Origin: Gammaproteobacteria bacterium
GTDB lineage: Bacteria > Pseudomonadota > Gammaproteobacteria > JABHGC01
Length of the DNA stretch: 64,000 nt
Direction: 5' to 3'
NCBI GenBank assembly: GCA_027077805.1
Contig: JALWTS010000004.1
Coordinates: 1 to 64,000 of the forward strand
A model generated the notes under the pieces. That model saw nothing but the letters and a program-made list of their open reading frames with translations. It was not told the DNA's origin and ran no database searches. Of this stretch, positions 1 to 7,374 are shown piece after piece. The number at the start of each line of letters is the position of its first letter. The first letter of the stretch is position 1. The position numbers were made by a program, and so were the translations under genes.

Positions 1-272
1 GCATTAATAAATATTGCTCTATCTTCATCACTTAACGCACCATAAAGCAATCGATCCGCAATTTGCACCATAAATGCAAGGTATTCACAAATGACCACAA
101 AGCGTTGTGCATGGGTTTCGTAGGTAAAATATTCTACCCAAAGGTTATTTGAGCGTTCTTTGGCAATTTTCCAAGCAATAAAGGCAAATGCCCCGGCATG
201 ATCGGCCAAAGTCCGTTCCAGTTGTTCATTACGTTCGGTTTTATGCCATTTGCTTTTAATTCTAAGTGCCAT
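1..272 (-). CDS. Conserved hypothetical protein, N-terminal part (runs off the window)
   Basis: An open frame reads leftward from an ATG at 272 to the window edge without a stop, giving about 90 residues beginning MALRIKSKWHKTERNEQLER. The visible part is soluble, rich in aromatic and charged residues, and has no signal peptide or membrane segment. I recall similar short uncharacterised proteobacterial proteins but can assign no function. It is divergent from the gene at 353, with about 80 bases between the two starts, so the promoters of both must lie in or overlap that gap. The stop codon is outside the window, so the total length is unknown. Confidence 0.6.
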   Translation of the reverse strand, partial: MALRIKSKWHKTERNEQLERTLADHAGAFAFIAWKIAKERSNNLWVEYFTYETHAQRFVVICEYLAFMVQIADRLLYGALSDEDRAIFIN

Positions 273-352
273 AAGATTTGACTATTGTTCCATTAAGTTG
301 TAAAACCAAGATGATAAATAGTTTATGTTACGATAACAACCTGAAAATCATC

Positions 353-1414
353 ATGTTTAAAACAACATTAATGAATCGCATTCAAAATAATTGTCATATT
401 GTCGATGCCAAAGCAGCGGATCACTACACTTTATGCGTTTATTTACTCAAAATGAAAGAATATTACCGTTGGGATCAAGGCTTGGCACTCACCGATAAAT
501 TAAACAAAGAAGCGGTGAATCATTGGATTATTGAGCGTGAAACCTTATGGGAATCGGTAGAAGACCAAGATTTATCTGATTTAACGATTGAAAATAATCC
601 GTTTGATCCTTGGGATGTTGCCAATATTAACCAAGCCTTAGCCAAATATAATTTAGTCTATAGTGCGGGTTTAGGGACGTATGCCAGTCCACATTTTGTC
701 TTAGCGGATTGCTTAGAATGCCAACAAAAATCTGATTATACTTTATATCTTTTAGGTAAAGAATATGCCAGAGAATTAGTCGCGCCACCTGCGATGAGCT
801 TAGATCAAAGCATTTTTATTCGTACTGAATCCGTACGGCGTACGGTTTGGGAACGTTTAGAAGAATGGCAATTCCATTCAGGTCATCCCATTGTCGATAG
901 CATTATGGCAGGCTATCAAACCGTCGATATTGAGCAAGTTTTAGATGATTTAACTCAACAAATGATACAAATTATGATAGCCCATGAACAAGGTGAAATT
1001 AAAGTTGGTCATGTTATTGGCAAAGATTGGCAATCCTTAGTATTCGAACTACCACGTTCCCAAGCTTCATTTATGGTCAGGGCGATTCGAGACAATTGGG
1101 CGGATTGTTTAAGCACCTTACCTTATTTAATCCGACAACAACAATGGCAAGGCTTGGATTTATATTTTGCCTATTGGTCAGGGATGCGTAAGGTATTATT
1201 TCCTGATTTGTTAGAGGCTTATTGGCATTGGCAAAAAAACCAAGATATTTGTTTATTAGAACAAACGATTACGAAAGGTCAGCAACATTGGCAACAAGTG
1301 GCCACGAATGTTTTGGCATTGGAAGCGGAGACGCTTGAGCAAAAAATTGGATTGATTGAGGGATATGTGAACCAGCAAATATTGAAGGCGATTGATTTTT
1401 GCCATCAGAATTGA
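353..1414 (+). CDS. Conserved hypothetical protein, Sfum_1244-like family
   Basis: A 353-residue soluble protein from the ATG at 353. The frame stays open upstream to a TTG at 278, but that stretch has no protein-like composition. The 353 start places an NCHI motif about a dozen residues from the N-terminus, as I remember for this family; an ATG at 371 is also possible. Recognisable features are an LCxYLLKMKEYYRW segment near the N-terminus, a GREY-like element (GKEYAREL) and a C-terminal helical half rich in W and Q. The family name rests on memory of similar proteins and no biochemical role is known to me. It is divergently arranged with the truncated gene at the window start. Confidence 0.6.
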   Translation: MFKTTLMNRIQNNCHIVDAKAADHYTLCVYLLKMKEYYRWDQGLALTDKLNKEAVNHWIIERETLWESVEDQDLSDLTIENNPFDPWDVANINQALAKYNLVYSAGLGTYASPHFVLADCLECQQKSDYTLYLLGKEYARELVAPPAMSLDQSIFIRTESVRRTVWERLEEWQFHSGHPIVDSIMAGYQTVDIEQVLDDLTQQMIQIMIAHEQGEIKVGHVIGKDWQSLVFELPRSQASFMVRAIRDNWADCLSTLPYLIRQQQWQGLDLYFAYWSGMRKVLFPDLLEAYWHWQKNQDICLLEQTITKGQQHWQQVATNVLALEAETLEQKIGLIEGYVNQQILKAIDFCHQN

Positions 1415-1425
1415 GTTTGTTTTCT

Positions 1426-1452
1426 CGTTCCCGTCGCTCTTGTGTGGGAACG
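1426..1452. repeat. REP-like palindromic element (decayed)
   Basis: CGTTCCC (1426-1432) pairs with GGGAACG (1446-1452) around a 13-base loop, just after the stop of the preceding gene. The arms match the outer part of the common bacterial palindrome of the form GTTCCCACGC...GCGTGGGAAC, while the inner part has diverged. A related palindrome occurs at 17106-17135. It may act as a transcript-end hairpin or be a REP/MITE-type dispersed repeat. Confidence 0.5.
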
Positions 1453-1659
1453 CTACCTGCCTATTATTTATAACAATACTTTGAGTTACAAACCTAACAT
1501 AATTATTAAAGTCGGTATAAAATTTTTTTGTTTTTATCTATCCGTCAGTGTACTATATGCTAAAGCATTTCCATGTAGAAGCGATGGGAACAAAGAATGG
1601 TTAATATTTATTATGGGTAAGCAAGACATCATCTCCAAACAAATCCTATTAGAAATTAT

Positions 1660-1953
1660 GTGGCAATGTTGGAAATTTTAGCCACGAATCGAGCATTAGA
1701 ATCCGTGGTGAAACAGGAGGAAAATATGTTAAGAGTTTCAGTTGAAAAACTACCTAGTTATCAATTAGGTATGGAATTTGGTATTGAGTTAGGTGAAGCG
1801 AGAGGTGAGGCTAAGGGTGAACTAAAAGTAAAACAACGTTCTATAGAAATTGCCCAAGCTTTATTAGAAATGATTGCTGAGGACGGTAAAATTGCTGAGT
1901 TGACTCAGTTGTCAGTCGAAGAAGTGCAAGCCTTACGCCAGTCAAAGAAATGA
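1660..1953 (+). pseudogene. C-terminal remnant of an Rpn/PD-(D/E)XK transposase-like protein
   Basis: A 97-residue frame whose second half has the typical tail of the Rpn (recombination-promoting nuclease) / PD-(D/E)XK nuclease-transposase family. It shows a charged GIELGEARGEAKGE helix, then a KQRSIEIAQALL segment and a final two-helix element with LSVEEVQALR. The nuclease core that should precede it is missing. The 245 bases upstream hold only short unrelated frames, including one at 1442-1681 without recognisable content. A purine-rich AGGAGGAAA lies inside the frame at about 1714-1722, before an internal ATG at 1726, so a short peptide could still be made. I read it as a decayed mobile-type gene. 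Confidence 0.4.
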
Positions 1954-1999
1954 TTTCTTTGTTCTAAAGTAAGCCATTCAGGTAAAGGATAATCTATTC

Positions 2000-2602
2000 A
2001 TGCCCTCAAATTTAGAAGTCGCCCCTTATCTCATCAAAGAACTCAAACCCAATAGTTTTATTTTTGAAATTGAACATGCCTTACCCAGCCAGATTTGTGA
2101 GGAAATGATCCAGCGTTTTGAACAGAAACAAGCACAACAATATTTAGGTCGGATTGGACAGTTACAACAAGCAGGTGGCGAGATTAAAAAATCCACGGAC
2201 TTAGTGATCAGTGGTAAAGCAGATTGGCAAGATGTCGATGGGATTTTGTTTCGGTCTTTGGGGTTTGCCTTGCGAGAATTTCGTAAAGTTTATCCATTTT
2301 TCCAAGGCAAATTTAAAGATGCGGGCTATAATTTGCAACGCACCTTGCCAGGGGAGTTTTATCATTGGCATATTGATGGTGGCAGTCATTCCTTTAGTCA
2401 GCGTCAGTTAGTCGCTATTTGGTATTTAAATGATGTGGCAGGGCCAGGTGGGGAAACCGAATTTTTATATCAACACATCAAAGTCCAACCCCAACAAGGC
2501 AAATTAATGCTATTTCCACCATTTTGGACGCATGAACATCGTGGCGTAACATTGGAAACAGGGGCGAAGTATATTGCCACGACTTGGGTATTGTTTGCTT
2601 GA
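2000..2602 (+). CDS. 2-oxoglutarate/Fe(II)-dependent oxygenase, prolyl-4-hydroxylase type
   Basis: A 200-residue protein with the double-stranded beta-helix signature of 2OG-Fe(II) oxygenases. The metal ligands appear to be H124 and D126 in YHWHIDGG and H178 in the FPPFWTHEHRG segment; K190 (GAKYIATTW) sits where the 2OG-binding basic residue is expected. WYLND at 141-145 and the GGETEF segment at 150-155 are also typical of the prolyl/peptidyl hydroxylase group. There is no signal peptide, so it is probably cytoplasmic. The substrate cannot be inferred, as neither neighbour suggests one. Start is ATG 2000. The length fits single-domain members of the family. Confidence 0.8.
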   Translation: MPSNLEVAPYLIKELKPNSFIFEIEHALPSQICEEMIQRFEQKQAQQYLGRIGQLQQAGGEIKKSTDLVISGKADWQDVDGILFRSLGFALREFRKVYPFFQGKFKDAGYNLQRTLPGEFYHWHIDGGSHSFSQRQLVAIWYLNDVAGPGGETEFLYQHIKVQPQQGKLMLFPPFWTHEHRGVTLETGAKYIATTWVLFA

Positions 2603-2740
2603 GATCAACTTAAATAGGATTTATATTTTATGAATGAATATAATACAAATTTTTCAAATTTGTTTTTTATTTGTTTTCTATAATATAAGTAATCTAAATT
2701 ATTTAAGCAATTTTGTTGACATTATAAGGGGGATGCCTAA

Positions 2741-3598
2741 GTGATAGAAATCTATAGTCGGGAAACCAATGAACTTTTATATACCGTTGAGGCGGATTCA
2801 TTAGTTGAGGCGGATTTATCGGAAATGAATTTGCAAGGGGCGAATTTGTCTGGCATGGACTTAAGTCGTGCGAAGTTAAGTTTTTCTAATTTGACTCGTG
2901 CCGATTTAAGACAAGCGAATTTGCAAGGGGCGAATTTGCAAGGGGCAAAACTTTATCAAACTCGTTTAGGCAATGCCGATTTATCTCATGCTTTAATTGG
3001 GGATGAAAATGCCATTAATGCGGCAACTGCCGTAGAAGCTCGCTTTCATGATGCAACATTAATTGGGGCTGATTTGCGTTTTGTTGATATGTCTCATGCA
3101 AATTTTACTTATGCCGATTTAAGCCAAGCAGATTTATGTGATGCCGATATGCAAGATGTTAATTTGGAAAACGCTTGTTTACAAAACGCAAAATTACGCC
3201 GAGTCAATTTAAAAGGGAGTGATTTGCGTGATGCCAACTTGTGTGGTACGCATTTAAATTTTGCGAATTTAGTCGAGGCTAATTTAAGTAATGTGGTATT
3301 CAGTGAGAGCAAATCCAATTGTGAGCCTGCTGTGATGTTAAAAGCGAATCTAAGAGATGCCATTTTGGTGGGGGCAAAATTACAAAAAGTGGTATTGCAA
3401 GAAGCATGTTTACGCAATGTGAATTTGCAATTTGCAGATTTGACTGATGCACTAATGGGTGGCGCGAATTTGCGTAATGCTAATGTGGCAAATGCCAATT
3501 TTGATGGGGTGGAATTAGGTGTCGTTGTCGTAGAACGTGCGAATTTTTCCCAAGCCAAAAATGTGAATATGCCTGAGGATAAAAAGAATTGGCGTTAG
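2741..3598 (+). CDS. Pentapeptide-repeat protein
   Basis: A 285-residue protein that starts with GTG at 2741 behind a strong AAGGGGGA ribosome site at about 2726-2732. After a short leader (MIEIYSRETNELLYTVEA) nearly the whole chain is A(D/N)LXX pentapeptide repeats such as ADLSE, ANLSG, ADLRQ, ANLQG. These are expected to fold as a right-handed quadrilateral beta-helix. Two interruptions (about residues 85-100 and 195-202) break the repeat. There is no signal peptide or membrane anchor. The next gene, a K+ channel, starts 3 bases after the stop, so the two are almost certainly co-transcribed; a scaffold or regulatory partner role is inference. The N-terminal leader resembles that of other cytosolic pentapeptide proteins. 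Confidence 0.9.
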   Translation: MIEIYSRETNELLYTVEADSLVEADLSEMNLQGANLSGMDLSRAKLSFSNLTRADLRQANLQGANLQGAKLYQTRLGNADLSHALIGDENAINAATAVEARFHDATLIGADLRFVDMSHANFTYADLSQADLCDADMQDVNLENACLQNAKLRRVNLKGSDLRDANLCGTHLNFANLVEANLSNVVFSESKSNCEPAVMLKANLRDAILVGAKLQKVVLQEACLRNVNLQFADLTDALMGGANLRNANVANANFDGVELGVVVVERANFSQAKNVNMPEDKKNWR

Positions 3599-3601
3599 CT
3601 T

Positions 3602-4966
3602 ATGTCTAATAAAGTCGGTGATAGTAGTCGTTATATTGTTCAGTTTTTATTATTGCTAGTCTTTATTTTTACGATAGGTACTAGTGGTTATTATTTTATC
3701 GAAGAAGGTTGGACACTTGAAGAAGCATTTTATATGACAGCGATTACGGTTACTACGGTTGGTTTTGGAGAAATTCAACCTTTATCAACCCCAGGTCGAT
3801 ATTTTACGGTATTTATTATTTTGTTGGGGTTTGGTTCGGTGGCATTTATGGGGGCACAGTTTGCTCGTTTTGTCATTGAATTTGAAATCCAAAGTTTGTT
3901 AGGAAAGCACTCAATGAAACGGAAAATAGCGGATTTGACTAAGCATTATATTATTTGTGGCTATGGTCGGATTGGACAAACAGTTTGTGCCAGCTTGGCT
4001 CAACGCCAAATTCCTTTTGTGGTGGTTGAAAATAAAGATCGTGAAGTGAGTCTTGCGGAGGAACAAGGATATTATGTGGTGCGTGGCGATGCGACTTTAG
4101 ATGCGGTACTATTAGAAGCAGGCATTGAACGAGCTTTAGGCGTGGTTTGTGTGATTGGTTTTTCGGATGCCAATAATTTATTTATTGCCTTATCAGCAAG
4201 GGAACTCAATCCTAGAATTTTTATTATTTCTCGGGGGGAAGCCAGTGGTGCTGAGGATAAGATTTTGCGTGCAGGTGCGGATATTGTGGTGTCGCCTTTG
4301 CAGTTAGGGGGGGAACAAATTGCGAATTTAATCTGCCAAAATAGTTTGGAAAATCCCGATTTTCAGTTCTCAGGGGCGTTAAGTAGTGTCAAAGGTTTAT
4401 CGTTACAATTGTTTTGCTTACCAAAAGATAAAACGCTTAGAACGGTTGCGGATGTGATGAAACATACGTCAGCACTGGCTGTGGCGGAGGTGCAGCGTGA
4501 TGATGGCACGACTGAAACCTTACCTGATGCGAGCTTTCCTTTGCATGTGAATGATACCGTTATATTACTTTCTCGGGAAAAAACGCTTGAACATCCTAAA
4601 ACCGATGGTAAATTAGTCTTAATTGCCGATGATCATCGTGCTTTACGCAAGTTATTTGCAAAAAAAATCAATGCGGCAGGGCATGAAACGATTACGGCGG
4701 CAGATGGCTCTGAAGCCTTGCGTTTAGCGGAAGAAAAACAGCCAGATTTAATTGTTTTAGATGTCATGATGCCAGAAAAAGATGGTTATGAAGTCTGTAG
4801 CCTCATTAAACAAATGCCAAATTTAAAACACGTTCCGGTGATTTTGTATTCTGGGGATGAGTCTAAAGAATTTACGAAACGTGGCATGGAAGCAGGTGCG
4901 GCCGCTTGTATACAAAAAACCAGTCGTAGTAGTGAATTATTAACTAAAATTGAAGAATTATTGTAG
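3602..4966 (+). CDS. Potassium channel with RCK (TrkA-N/TrkA-C) and C-terminal response-regulator receiver domain
   Basis: A 454-residue protein. Residues 11-31 and about 66-92 are the two membrane helices of a KcsA/MthK-type pore, with the selectivity filter TTVGFGE at 51-57. RCK-N follows with the Rossmann motif GYGRIG at 120-125 and an acidic E143 at the end of strand 2. A TrkA-C-like subdomain spans about 255-325. Residues 337-454 form a complete CheY-like receiver: acidic pair D343/D344, phospho-acceptor D387 (VLDVMMPEKDG), S417 and K439. Known family: tetrameric K+ channels gated by ligands on an RCK ring. The added receiver suggests gating or assembly controlled by phosphorylation, which is inference. 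No histidine kinase is nearby. The gene lies 3 bases after the pentapeptide-repeat gene and 9 bases before the next gene. Confidence 0.9.
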   Translation: MSNKVGDSSRYIVQFLLLLVFIFTIGTSGYYFIEEGWTLEEAFYMTAITVTTVGFGEIQPLSTPGRYFTVFIILLGFGSVAFMGAQFARFVIEFEIQSLLGKHSMKRKIADLTKHYIICGYGRIGQTVCASLAQRQIPFVVVENKDREVSLAEEQGYYVVRGDATLDAVLLEAGIERALGVVCVIGFSDANNLFIALSARELNPRIFIISRGEASGAEDKILRAGADIVVSPLQLGGEQIANLICQNSLENPDFQFSGALSSVKGLSLQLFCLPKDKTLRTVADVMKHTSALAVAEVQRDDGTTETLPDASFPLHVNDTVILLSREKTLEHPKTDGKLVLIADDHRALRKLFAKKINAAGHETITAADGSEALRLAEEKQPDLIVLDVMMPEKDGYEVCSLIKQMPNLKHVPVILYSGDESKEFTKRGMEAGAAACIQKTSRSSELLTKIEELL

Positions 4967-4975
4967 CAAGGTAAT

Positions 4976-5521
4976 ATGATGAGTCGTTCTGAGTGTAGTT
5001 TTTTGTTAGTTGCAGGCTTTGTTGCGTCTAGTAATATTAGTTTTGCTGTGGCACAATGGGATTGGCAGACTTTTGAGGTGATGATACCCTTATTTAAACC
5101 CCAGTTTTTACCCTTTCAAGTCATGTTATTATTGCTATTGCAGTCATTACTAGCCGATAGTGCGGGTTGGGCGATTGCGGAATTAGCGAAAAAAGGAGGC
5201 ACTCATACGGTATTAATGTTAAGCATTGGTATCTTGATTGCTTGGACATCATTGTTTAATATTCAATGGATTTTATTAGGTAAAATTGCACAATCTGTGC
5301 ATTATTTTGTGGTATTTATTGCTTGCTCTATTATTGCATTAGCCATTTCGGTTTATTTTATTGATCATCATTGGCGATTAGCGACGAATCATCACTGTTC
5401 TAAAACTACCATGAGGATTATGGATGCTGCCGTGTATTGGCAAGTATTCGTCTTTATTTTAATTGAAACCTTCATTCTAATTCAGCCGTTGCAATGGAAT
5501 ATTGACGGCTTTACGTCATAG
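4976..5521 (+). CDS. Hypothetical integral membrane protein
   Basis: A 181-residue protein with about four to five hydrophobic helices, at roughly residues 8-26, 42-62, 75-97, 105-127 and 150-170. It begins ATGATG at 4976 behind an AAGGT element. The first hydrophobic segment could be a cleaved signal, but the later helices make it polytopic. It has no motif that I recognise. It lies 9 bases after the channel-receiver gene and 13 bases before the next membrane protein, so it is probably part of the same transcript. An accessory subunit or unrelated passenger are both possible. Confidence 0.65.
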   Translation: MMSRSECSFLLVAGFVASSNISFAVAQWDWQTFEVMIPLFKPQFLPFQVMLLLLLQSLLADSAGWAIAELAKKGGTHTVLMLSIGILIAWTSLFNIQWILLGKIAQSVHYFVVFIACSIIALAISVYFIDHHWRLATNHHCSKTTMRIMDAAVYWQVFVFILIETFILIQPLQWNIDGFTS

Positions 5522-5534
5522 GAATCAATGACCC

Positions 5535-6149
5535 ATGTGGAAACGAGAAAGGGATATTTGGTCGATTTTAGAAGTATTAACAAAAATTATATTTCATTTG
5601 GGCTTGTTAGTGATATTTTATTTGTTTTCTAAGGCTTATTTAATGCAACAAGATAAAATTGCCATAGAACGTTGGATTTTAGATTATGGTACTGCGGAAG
5701 AAAAACAGCGTTTATTGCAACATAAACAACAAGAATATCAACAGTTTTACAAATTTGCCTTATTTGCCACAAAACCAACCCCAGAAACTCAAGCAACCGT
5801 TGAAACGGTTAAGCCAATTTTTAAAACCTCCGTGTTACCAACACTAGTTCAACAATCTTTAGCTTTAGTGATTTATATTTCGAATGTCAAGCAGCGGGTC
5901 TTTGCTGACCAACTTGCCGATAAGTTAAAACAACATCAGATTATCGTTAAGTCAGTTGAAGTTCAAGCACATACTCGAAAAAGCAATACCTTGCAGATAT
6001 TAAGCCAACAAGGGCTGGCATTCGCTGCCGATTTGGTTTCAATACTACAATCTTATGGTGTTGAGGTTGAATTAGAACCGCCTTCACAAGCAATAACTGC
6101 TGAGGGTGACAATTCAGATTTCGTTTATAAATTATGGTTAGTGGAATGA
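5535..6149 (+). CDS. Hypothetical membrane-anchored protein with C-terminal alpha/beta (LytR_C/SPOR-like) repeats
   Basis: A 204-residue protein. One N-terminal membrane helix spans about 12-36, followed by a charged helical stalk to about 80. The C-terminal domain (about 115-204) has two beta-alpha units, one starting LALVIYISN and one ending in SYGVEVELEP. This pattern is reminiscent of the LytR C-terminal or SPOR folds, though I see no decisive motif. Topology is probably N-in with the domain in the periplasm, but that is not certain. It closes the four-gene unit that starts at 2741; a new promoter begins 2 bases after its stop. Confidence 0.65.
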   Translation: MWKRERDIWSILEVLTKIIFHLGLLVIFYLFSKAYLMQQDKIAIERWILDYGTAEEKQRLLQHKQQEYQQFYKFALFATKPTPETQATVETVKPIFKTSVLPTLVQQSLALVIYISNVKQRVFADQLADKLKQHQIIVKSVEVQAHTRKSNTLQILSQQGLAFAADLVSILQSYGVEVELEPPSQAITAEGDNSDFVYKLWLVE

Positions 6150-6150
6150 G

Positions 6151-6178
6151 TTGAACCCAAGTGATTTGCTGTTATAAT
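6151..6178 (+). promoter_or_regulatory. Sigma70-type promoter for the coiled-coil/AAA+ unit
   Basis: TTGAAC at 6151-6156 and a perfect TATAAT at 6173-6178 are separated by 16 bases. Transcription would start near 6185. A strong AAAGGAGAG ribosome site (6194-6202) and ATG 6209 follow, giving a leader of about 25 bases. This marks 6209 onward as a transcription unit of its own. Confidence 0.65.
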
Positions 6179-6208
6179 AAACAGTGTATCGCCAAAGGAG
6201 AGTGTTGA

Positions 6209-7354
6209 ATGGATGCTTATCCCATTCCGTTTAATTTGTCCAATTTATGTTTAAGTTATCGCAATCCAGTGAAAAAAAAGCCAAAAAAAAAGTTAGCTAT
6301 TAGTAATGGGATTCTTGCAAAAAATGCGGAAGAAGCCTTTGTACAACTGTGGGAACACATTACGCCTAAATTGGAATCAGCCTTACGTTTGCATGATCAA
6401 CATCAAGATTTGCCTGATAGTGCTTGGTTGTCAAGAGATAAGAAATCTAATCAACAGGCGATTGATAGTTTATTAGATGAAACGGTTGATATTTTAGCCA
6501 TTTCACATACTCAAGGGTTTCGGCAACGGATTTTAAAGTTACAACAGCAAATCCAACAAGATAAAAATGATATTGAAACCTTACAGAAAAAAAAGGTTAC
6601 TGCGGCGAAACCTGAAGACTATGTGAAAAAAATTGAAGAAATTCAACATAAAATTAGTCAACAGCAAAAAGAAATCGAATGGTTAAAACAGCAGTATAGT
6701 AAAGAATTATCGGGTATTGGTTTGACCTTAGATCAAGAGCAATTGGATTTTTTATTATCCATTATTGTCGGTGATGATGTGATTAAAATTAATATTGCCT
6801 TTCATAATGTCAAAATTTTAACGGAAAAATTAGAAAATTTAACCAATGAAAGTGGGGAAGAAATTGAAATTGCGCGTAAATATTATGGGATGTACACCGT
6901 ATTGTTACGAGTATTGAATAGTTTATATAATCAAGTCATTGCCGAAATTGATCAAACTTATTTCCCTAAAATTCAGAATTTAATGCAAAGAGCGGAGCAA
7001 TTATTAGAACAAACGAGAGCCATTAAACGCACGAAAGACAATCGAGAGGTTTTATCCGCTAATATGCGAGCTCAAAAACTCACCATGCAAGCAGCGAAAG
7101 CGTACTACAATTATTTGGTCATGCAACGTAACGATGTGATTAAAGTGCGAGATAAATTAGAATTAGATTTGCAAACAGCGAATAATACCTACGCTACCGT
7201 ACAAATTTGTGGTGAATTACTCGGCATGATGCGTTTTGCCCCACAATTATGTGGTACCTTAGTCGAACCTAAATTACCCGTATTGCGTACCTTTGAAAAT
7301 TATGAACTACAAAATGAGTTTGCGAAATTAACGCAAAAGCTCATCCAATCTTAA
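6209..7354 (+). CDS. Uncharacterised coiled-coil protein, first gene of the AAA+ unit
   Basis: A 381-residue soluble protein with strong ribosome site and ATG at 6209. It has a lysine-rich segment near the N-terminus (KKKPKKK, about residues 22-28) and a coiled coil from about 110 to 170 (heptad-like QQIQQDKNDIETLQKKK and HKISQQQKEIEWLKQQY). A conserved-looking core around 170-260 contains GLTLDQEQLDFLLS and ARKYYGMYTVLLRVLN, and a second helical region runs to the end. No membrane segment or catalytic motif is visible. I have the impression that this core belongs to a widespread but unnamed proteobacterial family, but cannot verify that. It is followed 20 bases later by another coiled-coil gene and then a ClpB-like ATPase, so a role as substrate or structural partner of that ATPase is a reasonable guess. 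Confidence 0.75.
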   Translation: MDAYPIPFNLSNLCLSYRNPVKKKPKKKLAISNGILAKNAEEAFVQLWEHITPKLESALRLHDQHQDLPDSAWLSRDKKSNQQAIDSLLDETVDILAISHTQGFRQRILKLQQQIQQDKNDIETLQKKKVTAAKPEDYVKKIEEIQHKISQQQKEIEWLKQQYSKELSGIGLTLDQEQLDFLLSIIVGDDVIKINIAFHNVKILTEKLENLTNESGEEIEIARKYYGMYTVLLRVLNSLYNQVIAEIDQTYFPKIQNLMQRAEQLLEQTRAIKRTKDNREVLSANMRAQKLTMQAAKAYYNYLVMQRNDVIKVRDKLELDLQTANNTYATVQICGELLGMMRFAPQLCGTLVEPKLPVLRTFENYELQNEFAKLTQKLIQS

Positions 7355-7374
7355 TGACATTTTGAGGATGAACG

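Noticed and set aside
1442..1681. 79-residue frame between the Sfum_1244-like gene and the Rpn remnant
   Set aside because: No ribosome site, no recognisable protein content, and it begins inside the palindromic repeat.
2715..2735. TTGACA before the pentapeptide-repeat gene as a -35 box
   Set aside because: There is no -10 element at suitable spacing; the start codon and ribosome site follow too closely. A TATAAT at 2679-2684 exists but has no good -35.
3109..3558. 149-residue leftward frame inside the pentapeptide-repeat gene
   Set aside because: It is the antisense shadow of a codon-periodic repeat; the sense frame is clearly the real gene.
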